Positions 27,104 to 34,537 of a DNA stretch of 64,000 nucleotides are shown here, piece by piece. Below the pieces are notes generated by a model. That model was not told where the DNA came from. It saw only the letters and a list, made by a program, of their open reading frames with translations, and did not search any database. This stretch comes from Saprospiraceae bacterium (GTDB lineage: Bacteria > Bacteroidota > Bacteroidia > Chitinophagales > Saprospiraceae). The position numbers were made by a program, and so were the translations under genes. Within the stretch, counting starts at the first letter, position 1. Every line of letters begins with the position of its first letter. The DNA lies in the NCBI GenBank assembly GCA_016715245.1, contig JADKAS010000004.1, forward strand, positions 124,001 to 188,000, given 5' to 3'.

Positions 27104-28158
27104 ATGAAATTTTATCCACTTACCGTTAAAGATATACGAAAAGAAACAAGCGACTGCGTATCCGTTGCTTTTGAAGTTCCTCTGGATATAGCCCAAGAGT
27201 TTCAATATGTTCAGGGTCAGTACCTTACCATGAAATCAGATATTTTGGGAGATGATATCAGGCGTTCGTATTCGATATGTTCTTCCCCTTATGAAGGAGA
27301 ACTCCGCGTTGCTATTAAGCTCGTGGATGATGGTAAATTTTCAACTTTTGCCAATAGAGTCCTGAAAAAAAATGATGTCCTCGACGTAATGCCGCCTCTA
27401 GGCCATTTTTTTACACCATTGCATCCTGAGCAAAACAAAAGTTATGTGTTTTTTGCAGCCGGAAGTGGTATTACTCCTATCATATCCAATATAAAAACCA
27501 TTTTACAAAAAGAACCAAAAAGTTCATGTACTTTGCTTTATGGTAATCAGAAAATTTCCACCATTATTTTTAAAGAAGAAATTGAAGCCATTAAAAATAA
27601 AAATCTGGGTAGATTTCAAGTCTTTAATATACTGAGTAAAGAATATACGGAATCTGATTTATTAAACGGACGACTCGATGCGAAGAAATTACACCGTTTT
27701 TTAGAACTGGTGCCCTCCATTTTGGCATCGGACAAATATTTTGATTGCGAACCAACAGAAAAAATTGAAGAAATTCAAAAAATATTAATTGAAAAAAATA
27801 TTCCTGAAGATAAAATTCACTTTGAATTATTTAATGCTCCTAAAAATCAGATAAAAAACAAATCATTGAGAAGGCGATTGAAAGTCATGCCACGATTAAA
27901 ATTGACGGCCTCACACTTGAAGTTCCGGTCGAAAAAGGTCAGAACATTCTGGATGCGGCTCAACATATGGGTACGGATATGCCTTACGCTTGTAAAGGAG
28001 GTGTCTGTTGTACCTGCAGGGCAAAACTAATGGAAGGGGAAGTGGAAATGACTGCCAATTATGCACTGACCAAAGAAGAAGTAAAAAATGGGTTTATACT
28101 TACGTGTCAGGCCGTTCCCAAAACAAAAAAAGTAGTTATTGATTTTGATATAAAATAA
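27104..28158 (+). CDS. paaE: Phenylacetyl-CoA epoxidase reductase subunit PaaE (frameshifted)
   Basis: NADPH-dependent reductase delivering electrons to the PaaABC epoxidase. The N-terminal FAD domain has RRSYSICSSP, the NADP part has AAGSGITPII, and the C-terminal 2Fe-2S domain has CKGGVCCTC with the fourth Cys in LTCQAVP. The two parts are in different frames. The first runs to 28030 and the ferredoxin part is open only after a TAA at 27841; one extra A in the five-A run at 27842-27846 gives PKKSDKKQIIEKAIESHATI and joins them. A sequencing error or recent mutation is likely. The usual CGP motif after the NADP domain reads FDCEPTEKI, an odd change. Confidence 0.88.
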
Positions 28159-28162
28159 AATT

Positions 28163-29110
28163 ATGGATATAATGAATCTTGAAAAAGTATTTCAGTCAAA
28201 AATTGACGATGAAATTAAGATTGAACCTAAAGACTGGATGCCGGATACTTACAGAAAAACGTTAATCCGGCAAATCTCTCAACATGCACACAGTGAAATT
28301 GTAGGTATGCTTCCGGAAGGCAACTGGATTACACGAGCTCCGAGTTTAAGAAGAAAAGTAGCCCTTCTCGCAAAAATTCAGGATGAAGCAGGACATGGCC
28401 TATATTTATATTCGGCGGCTGAGACTTTGGGCATTTCCCGTGAACAATTGCTTGAAGAACTGCACACCGGCAAAGCAAAATACAGTTCCATCTTTAATTA
28501 TCCTGCTTTGTCATGGGCGGATATGGGATCGGTTGGCTGGCTTGTCGACGGAGCAGCTATCATGAATCAGGTCATGTTGTGCAGAACCAGTTATGGTCCC
28601 TATTCAAGAGCCATGGTCCGTATTTGTAAAGAAGAAAGTTTTCACCACAGACAAGGCTTTGAGATCCTGCTGACATTATCTCAGGGCACCGAAGCACAGA
28701 AAAAAATGGCACAGGAATCCATCAACAGATGGTGGAAGCCGGCACTTATGATGTTTGGACCACCGGACGATCAATCCTCCAACACAGAAATGAGCATGAA
28801 ATGGAAAATCAAGCGCGAAACCAATGATGAACTTCGTCAAAGATTTGTTGATGTAGCTGTCGAACAGGTAAAATTTCTCAATATGACCCTGCCGGATATA
28901 CACTGGAATGAAGAAAGAGGTCATTATGATTTTGGTAAACTTGACTGGGATCATTTCTGGCAGGTGGTCAAGGGCAATGGTCCTTGTAACAAACAACGTC
29001 TCGATGCCAGGAAAAAAGCACATGAAGATGGTGCCTGGGTAAGAGAAGCTGCGATGGCTTATGCCGAAAAAGAAAAATTATCATTAGAAAATCAATCAAA
29101 ATCTGCATAA
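28163..29110 (+). CDS. paaA: 1,2-phenylacetyl-CoA epoxidase subunit PaaA
   Basis: Catalytic di-iron subunit of the ring-epoxidizing monooxygenase, 315 residues, full length. The iron ligands lie in KIQDEAGHGLYLYSAAE and in EESFHHRQGFEILL. The N-terminal PEGNWITRAPSLRRK is strongly conserved in the family. It acts in the cytosol as a heteromer with PaaC and PaaB. The gene starts 4 bp after paaE; its TAA overlaps the ATG of paaB (TAATG), indicating translational coupling. Confidence 0.97.
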   Translation: MDIMNLEKVFQSKIDDEIKIEPKDWMPDTYRKTLIRQISQHAHSEIVGMLPEGNWITRAPSLRRKVALLAKIQDEAGHGLYLYSAAETLGISREQLLEELHTGKAKYSSIFNYPALSWADMGSVGWLVDGAAIMNQVMLCRTSYGPYSRAMVRICKEESFHHRQGFEILLTLSQGTEAQKKMAQESINRWWKPALMMFGPPDDQSSNTEMSMKWKIKRETNDELRQRFVDVAVEQVKFLNMTLPDIHWNEERGHYDFGKLDWDHFWQVVKGNGPCNKQRLDARKKAHEDGAWVREAAMAYAEKEKLSLENQSKSA

Positions 29111-29394
29111 TGGAAAAGGAAATGCCTCTTTGGGAAGTTTTTATCCGCTCCCGTCAGGGTCTCGATCACAAGCATGTAGGTTCATTACATGCTACCGATG
29201 CACAAATGGCCATAGAAAATGCCAGAGATGTTTATACCAGAAGACAGGAGGGTGTAAGTATCTGGGTAGTAGAATCAAAATATATAACCGCGTCAGATCC
29301 TGCAGACAGCGATCAGCTGTTTGAACCTGCAAAAGATAAAGCTTACCGCCACCCAACATTTTATCATTTGCCGGAAGGTATTAAACATATTTGA
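29110..29394 (+). CDS. paaB: 1,2-phenylacetyl-CoA epoxidase subunit PaaB
   Basis: A 94-residue structural subunit that bridges the PaaAC heterodimers. Signature segments are PLWEVFIRSRQGLDHKHVGS and ARDVYTRRQEGVSIWVV. Normal length. Its ATG overlaps the stop of paaA by one base, and the paaC ATG follows its TGA after one base, so the three subunits are probably made in fixed proportion. Confidence 0.97.
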   Translation: MEKEMPLWEVFIRSRQGLDHKHVGSLHATDAQMAIENARDVYTRRQEGVSIWVVESKYITASDPADSDQLFEPAKDKAYRHPTFYHLPEGIKHI

Positions 29395-29395
29395 T

Positions 29396-30163
29396 ATGAA
29401 TCTTTATCATTACATAGTAAGGCTTGCAGACAATAGTCATATTTTAGGTCACCGCCTTGCCGAGTGGTGTGGTCACGGTCCTTTTCTGGAACAGGACATG
29501 GCTATGACCAATATAGCACTGGATCTGATTGGACAGGCCAGAAGTTTATACAATCTTGCTGCTGAAGTCCAGAATGAAGGTAAAACGGAAGACGATATTG
29601 CCTTTTTGAGATATGAATACGAATATCAGAATTTTTTACTGGTAGAACAGCCCAATGGTGATTTTGCGAATACCATTGTCCGCCAGTATTTTTTCTCTGC
29701 TTACCAATTGCCTTATTACAAGACACTTTATGAAAACCTCCAAAACAAAAACGACCATCATTTGACCGAATTGAGAGGTATTTTGGAAAAAGCGATTAAA
29801 GAAATCAATTATCACCTGCGTTGGTCAGGAGAGTGGATGATTCGACTTGGCAACGGAACGGAAGAAAGTCATCAAAGAATGGTCAATGCAGTTCAAAATC
29901 TCTATAAATATACCGGAGAGTTGTTTATTGCCGACGAAACCGATGATACATCGTTACAGTCGGGATTTGGTGTACTTCTTCCCGAAGTGAAGAAGGATTT
30001 TGATAAAAGTCTTTTTTACATCATGGAGAGATCAGGGTTGACAATACCTGAAAATGAAACAATGCAAACCGGCGGTAAACAAGGCGTTCATTCTGAATAT
30101 TTAGGCTACATACTTGCTGAAATGCAATACATGCAAAGGGCTTACCCCAACTCGAAATGGTAA
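29396..30163 (+). CDS. paaC: 1,2-phenylacetyl-CoA epoxidase subunit PaaC
   Basis: Non-catalytic partner of PaaA, 255 residues. It contains HRLAEWCGHGPFLEQDMAM and TNIALDLIGQARSLY near the N-terminus, and INYHLRWSGEWMIRLGNG in the middle, all typical of PaaC. The ATG at 29396 is chosen because it lies one base after the paaB stop and MNLYHYIVRLADN is the family N-terminus; a longer reading would run through paaB in another frame. Confidence 0.96.
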   Translation: MNLYHYIVRLADNSHILGHRLAEWCGHGPFLEQDMAMTNIALDLIGQARSLYNLAAEVQNEGKTEDDIAFLRYEYEYQNFLLVEQPNGDFANTIVRQYFFSAYQLPYYKTLYENLQNKNDHHLTELRGILEKAIKEINYHLRWSGEWMIRLGNGTEESHQRMVNAVQNLYKYTGELFIADETDDTSLQSGFGVLLPEVKKDFDKSLFYIMERSGLTIPENETMQTGGKQGVHSEYLGYILAEMQYMQRAYPNSKW

Positions 30164-30166
30164 AAA

Positions 30167-30658
30167 ATGCAAGAAAAAATTTCACAGATATGGTCAATAC
30201 TTGAAAACATCACGGATCCGGAAATTCCTGTTCTGACCATTGTGGACATGGGCATTGTCAGGGATGTCAAAATACATAATGATGATGTGGAAATTATCAT
30301 TACGCCTACGTATTCAGGTTGTCCGGCTATGTCTGTCATCGCTACTTCCATTAAAATGGAATTACACTCTTTTGGTTGGAAAAATGTATCTGTTACTCAA
30401 ATTTACAGCCCTGCATGGACTACAGACTGGATGACGGAGTCAGGAAGAAAAAAATTGAAAGATTACGGAATTGCTCCACCTGTCATTGAAAAAAGAATTC
30501 AGCATCTCATGTTTGAAAAACCACCTGAAGTGCCTTGTCCTCGTTGTGATTCTGTCAATACTGAACTGATCAGTGAATTCGGATCCACACCTTGTAAGGC
30601 GCTCATGCGATGCAAAGACTGCCTGGAGCCCTTTGACTATTTTAAATGTCACAGATAA
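30167..30658 (+). CDS. paaD: Phenylacetate pathway protein PaaD (MIP18/SufT-like, Fe-S assembly)
   Basis: A 163-residue protein needed to assemble the PaaE iron-sulfur centre. The N-terminal DUF59 domain has ITDPEIPVLTIVDMGIVRDV and TPTYSGCPAM (reactive Cys). The C-terminus is a zinc-ribbon-like segment with CPRCDS and CKALMRCKDCLEPFDYFKC. It closes the operon 3 bp after paaC. The convergent GlmU-like gene ends 6 bp away, and no terminator separates them. Confidence 0.94.
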   Translation: MQEKISQIWSILENITDPEIPVLTIVDMGIVRDVKIHNDDVEIIITPTYSGCPAMSVIATSIKMELHSFGWKNVSVTQIYSPAWTTDWMTESGRKKLKDYGIAPPVIEKRIQHLMFEKPPEVPCPRCDSVNTELISEFGSTPCKALMRCKDCLEPFDYFKCHR

Positions 30659-30664
30659 GAATCA

Positions 30665-31894
30665 TTATTCTTTTTCCCAGGTTCTGAATTTTTTGGATTC
30701 CTGAAAAATTTTTTCTGCCAGCTTAGTATCTTCCTCCGACAATTCAATTCCTCGCCTTTTCATCACGATTTCAGCTGTTTCAAGCGCTTTTTTAACCGGA
30801 TGTGTTTGAAATCCCTGAGCCCCTCCCCAAACAAAAGACGGGATAAATGTCCTGGGATATCCTTCGCCGAAAATATTACTGTAGGCTCCTACCACCGTAC
30901 CCGTATTAAACATGGTGTTGATTCCTGATTTGGAATGGTCACCCATAATCAATCCACAAAACTGAAGTCCGGAGTCAATAAACTTTTCTTCAGGATAAGC
31001 CCAGACCCTAACCGGCAGGTAATTATTTTTTAAGTTGGACGAATTGGTATCCGCTCCCAGATTACACCATTCACCGATGATGCTGTCACCCAAAAATCCG
31101 TCGTGTCCTTTATTCGCATTTCCGAAAAACTGAGTTCCTTTTATTTCACCTCCCACTTTACACCTCGGACCGATGGCCGTAGGTCCATAGATTCTGGCGC
31201 CCATATTGACCGTACTGCCTTCACCCAACAGAAAGGGGCCACGAATCATAGATCCTTCCATTACTTCACTTCCCTTTCCTAAATAAACGGGGCCTTGTGT
31301 GGTATTAAAAATACAACATTCTGCCTTTACTCCTTCTTCAGCAAAAACAGGCGAATTTCCAATAATCCGGTTAGATTCTGACAAAGCAGTACTTTTTTTG
31401 TTTTTGGTTAGTCTATTGAAATCAAGCAGAATTTCAGACTGCAAAATAGATAAGATTTCCCATGGTCGTTGAATTTTTGATATTTTTGTTTGACCGGGCA
31501 CGAGTTGTATCTTAACACATGAAGAAATTACATCTTCCAAAACCGGATTTTCAATATTGTCCGCTTTTATAAGGGCTGCTATACAATCTTCATGATCATA
31601 GAGGGCTTCATTCTCTTTTAAAGTTTTAATCTTACTGATTATATCCGAATCAGGTAAATAACAGGAATTAATAATAAGGCTGGTACGATTCCATTTGACA
31701 GGAAATTTTGAAGATAAAATGGCACTTGTATGGTAACTGTAGTTACCTTTCATCTCTGTCATCCACTTTTCACGAATGGTGAGAAGGCCGATTCTTATTT
31801 CTGAAACGGGACGGGTATATGTCAAAGGCAGCAGATAGTTTCCTTTTTTGCTGTCATAAAAAATGATGTGAAAGGTTTTCTCTGATGGCTCCAT
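30665..31894 (-). CDS. GlmU-like sugar nucleotidyltransferase with left-handed beta-helix
   Basis: A 409-residue protein of the Bacteroidota GlmU family. The N-terminal part has LLPLTYTRPVSEIRIGLLTI, typical of these putative nucleotidyltransferases but lacking a clear GxGTRM loop, so activity is uncertain. The C-terminal third is a hexapeptide-repeat helix (IRGPFLLGEGSTVNMGARIY, ITPTAIGP-like turns, HDGFLGDSIIGEWCNLGAD). A reading from 31948 would include the -7 promoter box, so ATG at 31894 is preferred. It lies downstream of rpmE behind a terminator. Confidence 0.85.
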   Translation of the reverse strand: MEPSEKTFHIIFYDSKKGNYLLPLTYTRPVSEIRIGLLTIREKWMTEMKGNYSYHTSAILSSKFPVKWNRTSLIINSCYLPDSDIISKIKTLKENEALYDHEDCIAALIKADNIENPVLEDVISSCVKIQLVPGQTKISKIQRPWEILSILQSEILLDFNRLTKNKKSTALSESNRIIGNSPVFAEEGVKAECCIFNTTQGPVYLGKGSEVMEGSMIRGPFLLGEGSTVNMGARIYGPTAIGPRCKVGGEIKGTQFFGNANKGHDGFLGDSIIGEWCNLGADTNSSNLKNNYLPVRVWAYPEEKFIDSGLQFCGLIMGDHSKSGINTMFNTGTVVGAYSNIFGEGYPRTFIPSFVWGGAQGFQTHPVKKALETAEIVMKRRGIELSEEDTKLAEKIFQESKKFRTWEKE

Positions 31895-31920
31895 CAATAA
31901 ATGTATCTTTGATTTATGAG

Positions 31921-31928
31921 CAAAGGTA
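31921..31928 (-). promoter_or_regulatory. -7 box upstream of the GlmU-like gene
   Basis: The minus strand reads TACCTTTG, an exact TAnnTTTG, 27 bp upstream of the chosen ATG. It lies between the rpmE terminator and the gene. No TTG box at 17-23 bp is seen, so the promoter may be weak. Confidence 0.5.
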
Positions 31929-31974
31929 ATAATCCTTTTCCCATTCACACTCAGAAGAAAAAAAAATAAAGTGC

Positions 31975-31997
31975 AAAAAAAAAGCCCCGAAGGGCTT
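31975..31997 (-). terminator. Intrinsic terminator of rpmE
   Basis: On the minus strand AAGCCC-TTCG-GGGCTT is followed by a long T run (seven further T before a G). The perfect 6-bp stem with a stable TTCG tetraloop sits 5 bp after the rpmE stop. Confidence 0.92.
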
Positions 31998-32001
31998 CTC
32001 T

Positions 32002-32259
32002 TTATTTTTTACTGAAACTGGCGAATTTTTTATTGAACTTGTCAATTCTACCCGCGGTGTCAACAAATTTGAGCTTACCTGTAAAGAAAGGGTGGGAAAA
32101 AGCAGAAATCTCCATTTTGATTAGTGGATATTCTTTACCATCTGTATAGGTGATAGTCTCTCTGCTTTTGGCACAAGACCTGGTCAGGAGCATCTCATCA
32201 TTTGAAATGTCTTTGAAAACAACCATTCTATAATCAGCAGGATGCAAATCTTTCTTCAT
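32002..32259 (-). CDS. rpmE: 50S ribosomal protein L31, type B
   Basis: An 85-residue large-subunit protein. MKKDLHPADYRMVVFKDISN, then EYPLIKMEISAFSHPFFTGK and DTAGRIDKFNKKF are the L31 signatures. It lacks the CxxC zinc motif of type A, which defines the zinc-independent type B form. Monocistronic, with a -7 box about 50 bp upstream and its own terminator. Confidence 0.97.
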   Translation of the reverse strand: MKKDLHPADYRMVVFKDISNDEMLLTRSCAKSRETITYTDGKEYPLIKMEISAFSHPFFTGKLKFVDTAGRIDKFNKKFASFSKK

Positions 32260-32306
32260 TTGATTAAAATTTTATACTTGTGAATGAACCTTTTTAAAAG
32301 GGACTG

Positions 32307-32314
32307 CAAAAGTA
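32307..32314 (-). promoter_or_regulatory. -7 box of rpmE
   Basis: The minus strand reads TACTTTTG, an exact TAnnTTTG, about 48 bp upstream of the rpmE ATG. No standard TTG element is visible at 17-23 bp. Confidence 0.45.
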
Positions 32315-32603
32315 TTCAAAAATTTTAAAATAAAAAAAACTTTTACCAAAAAAATCATATAAAATTATATTTTTGCACTTCCATAGAAGTATTGGTAGAT
32401 ATTGAAAATCAAGGCTTTCCCGTTAAACTATAGTTAAAAAATAATAACATACGGATTGTCAATATGTATAATATTATGATTATTATTTCGTTATAATTTT
32501 TTTATCCATAGGCACTCACTTTCGGTGAAACAAAAACCGGACAAATCCTGTCTAATCTTTGATAATGAAACCATATTTCCATGACCCATTAAATTTTAAC
32601 AAC
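32315..32603 (+). other. Non-coding leader region of the OmpH/murI run
   Basis: About 290 bp between divergent rpmE and the first OmpH gene. TATTTTTG at 32368-32375 matches TAnnTTTG on the plus strand and would give a ~220-nt leader. A small dyad AACTATAGTT lies near 32425-32440. No open frame, riboswitch or tRNA is recognised. Confidence 0.4.
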
Positions 32604-33125
32604 ATGAAGAGTATCTTATTCAATTTTTTATTTTTACTGGCAATGGCATCTTTTTCGCCATCTGTTTATAGTCAGAAGATCGCCATCATTGACATCAATG
32701 ACGTACTGAGTAACATGCCTGAATACAAAGCGGCCCAGACTGAACTGGATCAATTGTCAGCAACCTGGAGACAGGAAATTGCAGTGGAATTTGATAAAGT
32801 AAAAGGTATGTACAGTAAATTTCAGGCGGAACAGGTTTTGTTGAGCAACGAAGAAAAAGTAAAAAAAGAAGAGGAAATCGTTAAAAAAGAAGCCGAAGTC
32901 CGTGAAATGCAGAAAAGAAAATTTGGACCTGAAGGTGAATTATTTTCAAAAAGACAGGAAATGGTAGCCCCTATTCAGGACAAAGTGTATGCCTCAATTG
33001 AAAGTTATGCAGCGGAAAAAGGTCTGGATCTGATATTTGACAAATCCGGGTCCACAGGTCTATTATTTACCAATCCTGAATATGACAAAACAGGAGACAT
33101 TAAAAAGAGACTTGGTATAAAGTAA
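32604..33125 (+). CDS. OmpH/Skp family periplasmic chaperone, first copy
   Basis: A 173-residue protein with a signal peptide (SILFNFLFLLAMASFSPSVYS) cut before QKIAIIDI. The mature start (IAIIDINDVLSNMPEYKAAQ) and the long charged coiled coil in the middle (residues ~45-115) are typical of Skp, which holds unfolded outer-membrane proteins. ATG at 32604 directly before the signal peptide is chosen over a TTG 45 bp upstream. A paralogue follows 35 bp downstream. Confidence 0.92.
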   Translation: MKSILFNFLFLLAMASFSPSVYSQKIAIIDINDVLSNMPEYKAAQTELDQLSATWRQEIAVEFDKVKGMYSKFQAEQVLLSNEEKVKKEEEIVKKEAEVREMQKRKFGPEGELFSKRQEMVAPIQDKVYASIESYAAEKGLDLIFDKSGSTGLLFTNPEYDKTGDIKKRLGIK

Positions 33126-33160
33126 ACCATATTTTTTAATATTAAAACCAACAAAGAAGA

Positions 33161-33682
33161 ATGTTTAAACATTTTGTATTATCAGCTATTTGTTTGCTGT
33201 TTATCGTCAGCAGTCAGGCTCAGAAAGTGGGCTATATCAACACGCAGGAATTAGTCGCGCTGATGCCCGAAGTTAAAGAAGCCAATTCTCAACTTGAAGT
33301 AATGAAAACACAGTTTTCTAAAAGAGGCCAGGATATGCTTCAGGTATTACAGCAAAAATATCAGACATTTCAGCAAAAACAGGCTAACGGTGAGTTATCC
33401 CCTGTTGAAGCCGAAAAACAAGGTCAGGAATTAAAAGCAGAAGAACAGACACTTGTGAATTTTGAACAGGAAAGTCAGCAAAAACTTGTAGCAAAATCTG
33501 AAGAGTTGCTTCAACCTATGCAGGACAAGGTAAACAATGCAATAAAGCTTGTGGCTCAGGAAAATGGTTTTGCTTATATACTGGATATGAGTCAGGGATC
33601 CATCCTTTATGCAGATCCGACCACCGATATTTCAACAATGGTCAAAGCTAAACTGGGCATTACCACTACCAACCCTAAATGA
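33161..33682 (+). CDS. OmpH/Skp family periplasmic chaperone, second copy
   Basis: A 173-residue paralogue of the gene before it, with signal peptide (VLSAICLLFIVSSQAQ), mature start KVGYINTQELVALMPEVKEA and a Gln/Glu-rich coiled coil. C-terminal segment ENGFAYILDMSQGSILYADP is typical of Bacteroidota OmpH. Tandem ompH genes are common in this phylum, usually after bamA, which is not present here. The stop overlaps the murI ATG by 4 bp (ATGA), so murI is translationally coupled to it. Confidence 0.93.
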   Translation: MFKHFVLSAICLLFIVSSQAQKVGYINTQELVALMPEVKEANSQLEVMKTQFSKRGQDMLQVLQQKYQTFQQKQANGELSPVEAEKQGQELKAEEQTLVNFEQESQQKLVAKSEELLQPMQDKVNNAIKLVAQENGFAYILDMSQGSILYADPTTDISTMVKAKLGITTTNPK

Positions 33683-34476
33683 ATCCGGACCGACCCATTG
33701 GCATCTTTGATTCAGGTATCGGAGGACTTACCGTAGCTAAATCTATTAAAAATGTCCTTCCCAACGAACAATTGATATATTTTGGAGATACCGTTCACAT
33801 GCCCTATGGAGATAAATCTGCAGACGCCATCCGGTATTATTGTCTAAGAATCAGTAAATTTTTATTGGAGCAGAATTGCAAGATGATTGTTATCGCTTGC
33901 AATTCCGCTTCCTCTGCCGCATATGACGTTTTGCTTGATTTTTTTGAGGGAAAAGTTTTTTTTGTTAATGTGGTTGATCCTCTTGTCGAGGAAGTAAAAA
34001 GAAAAAATCTGCATAATGTAGGTGTGATCGCTACTAAAGCTACTATTCACTCCTCCATTTACAAAACAAAAATAAAGGCTATCAATCAAAAAATAAAGGT
34101 GAGCCAATTGGCTACACCTCTACTGGCTCCAATGATTGAGGAAGGTTTTTATACCGGAAATATTGCTAACAGTGTTATTGAAAACTATCTAAATAACCCT
34201 GAATTGGAAGGTATTGAAGCACTTTTACTCGCCTGTACGCATTATCCTCTGATAAAAAAAGACATTGAAGCTTTTTACCATCATAAAATATTGGTACTTG
34301 ATTCCACTGACGTTGTTTCAAAAACAGTGAAAGACATTCTGGAAAAAGAAAACTTACTGGCCCAAAAACCTATGGATCAGGATATTTTTTACGTTTCTGA
34401 TTACACAACAAGCTTTGAAGAATCCGCCAGAATGTTTTACGGAAACAGCATACATCTGGAAGCTAAAACGCTTTGA
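33679..34476 (+). CDS. murI: Glutamate racemase
   Basis: Makes D-glutamate for peptidoglycan, 265 residues. It starts RPIGIFDSGIGGLTVAKSI. The two catalytic cysteines lie in VIACNSASSAAYD and in LLACTHYPLIKKD. Full length, cytosolic. It is coupled to the ompH pair by a 4-bp overlap and convergent with sucA 61 bp away. Confidence 0.97.
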   Translation: MNPDRPIGIFDSGIGGLTVAKSIKNVLPNEQLIYFGDTVHMPYGDKSADAIRYYCLRISKFLLEQNCKMIVIACNSASSAAYDVLLDFFEGKVFFVNVVDPLVEEVKRKNLHNVGVIATKATIHSSIYKTKIKAINQKIKVSQLATPLLAPMIEEGFYTGNIANSVIENYLNNPELEGIEALLLACTHYPLIKKDIEAFYHHKILVLDSTDVVSKTVKDILEKENLLAQKPMDQDIFYVSDYTTSFEESARMFYGNSIHLEAKTL

Positions 34477-34537
34477 TATCGGAATAGATCAAATGTCGAT
34501 ATCAACACGACTCCTTCACACATATTTAAAACCCGGA

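Noticed and set aside
32376..32603. Riboswitch or small RNA before the OmpH genes
   Set aside because: Long leader, but no conserved stem-loop architecture could be recognised.
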